This document shows, piece after piece, positions 14,591 to 15,376 of a stretch of DNA of 15,376 nt (the stretch's first letter is position 1; every line of letters starts with the position of its first letter). The stretch is from Verrucomicrobia subdivision 3 bacterium UBA7542 (lineage in GTDB: Bacteria; Verrucomicrobiota; Verrucomicrobiia; Limisphaerales; UBA11358). The position numbers were made by a program, and so were the translations under genes. The notes beneath the pieces are model-generated. The model saw only the letters and a list, made by a program, of their open reading frames with translations, was not told where the DNA came from and made no database searches. Location: assembly GCA_002479245.1 (NCBI GenBank), contig DLMG01000187.1:5443-20818 (forward strand). Direction: 5' to 3'.

Positions 14591-14933
14591 TACGGGCTGT
14601 TCGTCGGGTGGCGCTGAAAATTTTGACCAATTCGACGGCTTCCGTTTGCAATTGGGCAACCTGCTTCGCCGGAACCAAGGCCGCCCGTTTGGCGATTTCA
14701 ATCCAGAAATCCGTCTCGTCAGCTTCTTCCAGAACAGTGGTAATTTTGTTGATGAAGTCCGCATGCGATTTCCCGCGAAGTGCAGCGCGATAATTCGACG
14801 CTACCGAACAGCCACTGCGCGCCACTTGACCGGCAATTGTTCTGCCCGACGGTTTAGTCGGAAGGGCGTCGGCAAATTTAAGAACCCGGACGGCGAATCG
14901 AATGGTCCTTTCTTTAAGTTCGGTTGGGTTCAT
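14577..14933 (-). CDS. four-helix bundle protein (23S rRNA intervening-sequence type)
   Basis: 118 residues, matching the length and pattern of the 23S-rRNA-IVP four-helix-bundle family: LKERTIRFAVRVLKFADALP, then GRTIAGQVARSGCSVASNYRAA (about 30-51), SHADFINKITTVLEEADETDFWIEI (about 56-80), and a last amphipathic helix. Members were first noted in intervening sequences in 23S rRNA genes of Leptospira and occur widely as orphan genes; they form small helical oligomers of unknown function. Here it separates nifJ from the dihydroorotate-dehydrogenase-like gene and is framed on both sides by AT-rich ATCAT/ATTTATGATT repeats, suggesting it arrived as an inserted unit. It may affect coupling of the two metabolic genes. 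Confidence 0.9.
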   Translation of the reverse strand: MNPTELKERTIRFAVRVLKFADALPTKPSGRTIAGQVARSGCSVASNYRAALRGKSHADFINKITTVLEEADETDFWIEIAKRAALVPAKQVAQLQTEAVELVKIFSATRRTARNHKS

Positions 14934-14959
14934 ATTTGTTCCGGCATCGGTTTGATGAA

Positions 14960-14994
14960 AAAATCATCAATCATCGATCATCAATCATAAATGA
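14960..14994. repeat. AT-rich ATCATCAATCAT-type repeat, right flank of four-helix-bundle gene
   Basis: Tandem ATCATCA/ATCATCG units run just upstream of the four-helix-bundle start and right up to the nifJ stop (14996). In inverted orientation they resemble the repeats at 14562-14590. Confidence 0.65.
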
Positions 14995-14995
14995 T

Positions 14996-15376
14996 TCAGG
15001 GTTGTTGGTCCGCCGTGGCCGCGGCTTGGGGCGACGCGGGCTGGCCACTGCCGGCCTTGGTGTCGCGTTCCGCCAGAAAATGATAGAATTTCCAACGGTG
15101 GTCGGCATCCACCTGGGCCTGGGCGAAGAGCTTTTTCGCCTCTTCGGGTTTGCTCTTCGTGAGCATCTTGAAACGGTTTTCCGAGAGCAAATAATCCTGC
15201 AGTTTGGTTTTCGCCGCCTGTGAATCCAACTGCAGCGGATTCTCGCCCGCCGCAGCCCGCCTCGGGTCAAAGCGATACAACAGCCACTGGCCGGATTCCA
15301 CCGCGAGCTTCTGCTGGCGCGCGCCCACGCCCATGTCCACCGCGATGCCGTGCGCGATGCAATGGCTGTAGGCGAT
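14996..15376 (-). CDS. nifJ: pyruvate:ferredoxin (flavodoxin) oxidoreductase, C-terminal part
   Basis: The last 126 codons are present; the rest of this usually about 1,180-residue enzyme lies beyond the right edge. Diagnostic C-terminal features are AYSHCIAHGIAVDMG, QQKLAVESGQWLLYRFDP, NPLQLDSQAAK, LQDYLLSENRFKMLTKSKPE and DHRWKFYHFLAE. The enzyme oxidatively decarboxylates pyruvate to acetyl-CoA, with electrons passing to ferredoxin or flavodoxin, which suggests anaerobic or facultative metabolism. The SHCIAHG cysteine is conserved in the C-terminal domain. The last 20 or so residues (AGSGQPASPQAAATADQQP) are a low-complexity tail. The neighbouring dihydroorotate-dehydrogenase-like gene is its usual partner. 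Confidence 0.92.
   Translation of the reverse strand: MAYSHCIAHGIAVDMGVGARQQKLAVESGQWLLYRFDPRRAAAGENPLQLDSQAAKTKLQDYLLSENRFKMLTKSKPEEAKKLFAQAQVDADHRWKFYHFLAERDTKAGSGQPASPQAAATADQQP

Overview
The window looks like a chromosomal segment of a Verrucomicrobiota bacterium, probably close to Limisphaerales/Pedosphaera. The taxon is inferred from three things: the protein styles (an SGNH esterase ending in an FFRL tail, a MIF-like tautomerase, a NifJ plus dihydroorotate-dehydrogenase-like pair), the moderately high GC, and intergenic regions crowded with palindromic repeats. No rRNA, tRNA, CRISPR array or complete mobile element was seen.

Layout, left to right. Positions 1-226 (-) hold the start of a Sel1-repeat protein that runs off the edge. 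Positions 339-570 are a degraded copy of the 3' end of a cardiolipin-synthase-type gene whose intact version lies at 4507-5649 (-). Between the two copies sit two overlapping kinase genes: a membrane CHASE3-PAS histidine kinase (2206-4089, -) and a REC-HisKA-HATPase-REC hybrid kinase (603-2240, -). The intact synthase follows 3 bp after a secreted protein of unknown function (5653-6273, -). Next is a predicted lipoprotein alpha/beta hydrolase (6556-7626, -), divergent from a secreted SGNH/GDSL esterase (7864-9393, +).

An intergenic region with the last codons of a glmS-like gene (9560-9616, -) precedes a MIF-family tautomerase (9779-10126, +). The next gap (10127-10512) carries a REP-like double hairpin and a longer multi-branched inverted-repeat structure that may be a structured RNA. 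A UvrD/PcrA-type helicase (10513-12669, +) follows; its reading frame has absorbed two palindromic repeat elements and a short direct-repeat stretch.

Positions 12670-13538 look like a scrap yard: the C-terminal part of a TIR-like nucleotide-binding protein (-) abuts the C-terminal end of an ISL3-family transposase (+), then hairpin repeats. The right end is a disrupted metabolic unit on the minus strand: the 3' end of nifJ (pyruvate:ferredoxin/flavodoxin oxidoreductase), a 23S-rRNA-IVP-type four-helix-bundle gene framed by AT-rich repeats, and a dihydroorotate-dehydrogenase-like gene.

The two kinases probably form one signalling unit, since both genes overlap and neither protein has a DNA-binding output. 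The synthase and its upstream secreted protein probably share a transcript. The most unusual features are the in-frame palindromes in the helicase, the structured element at 10262-10382, and the 3'-end gene copies (synthase and glmS) placed in intergenic DNA.
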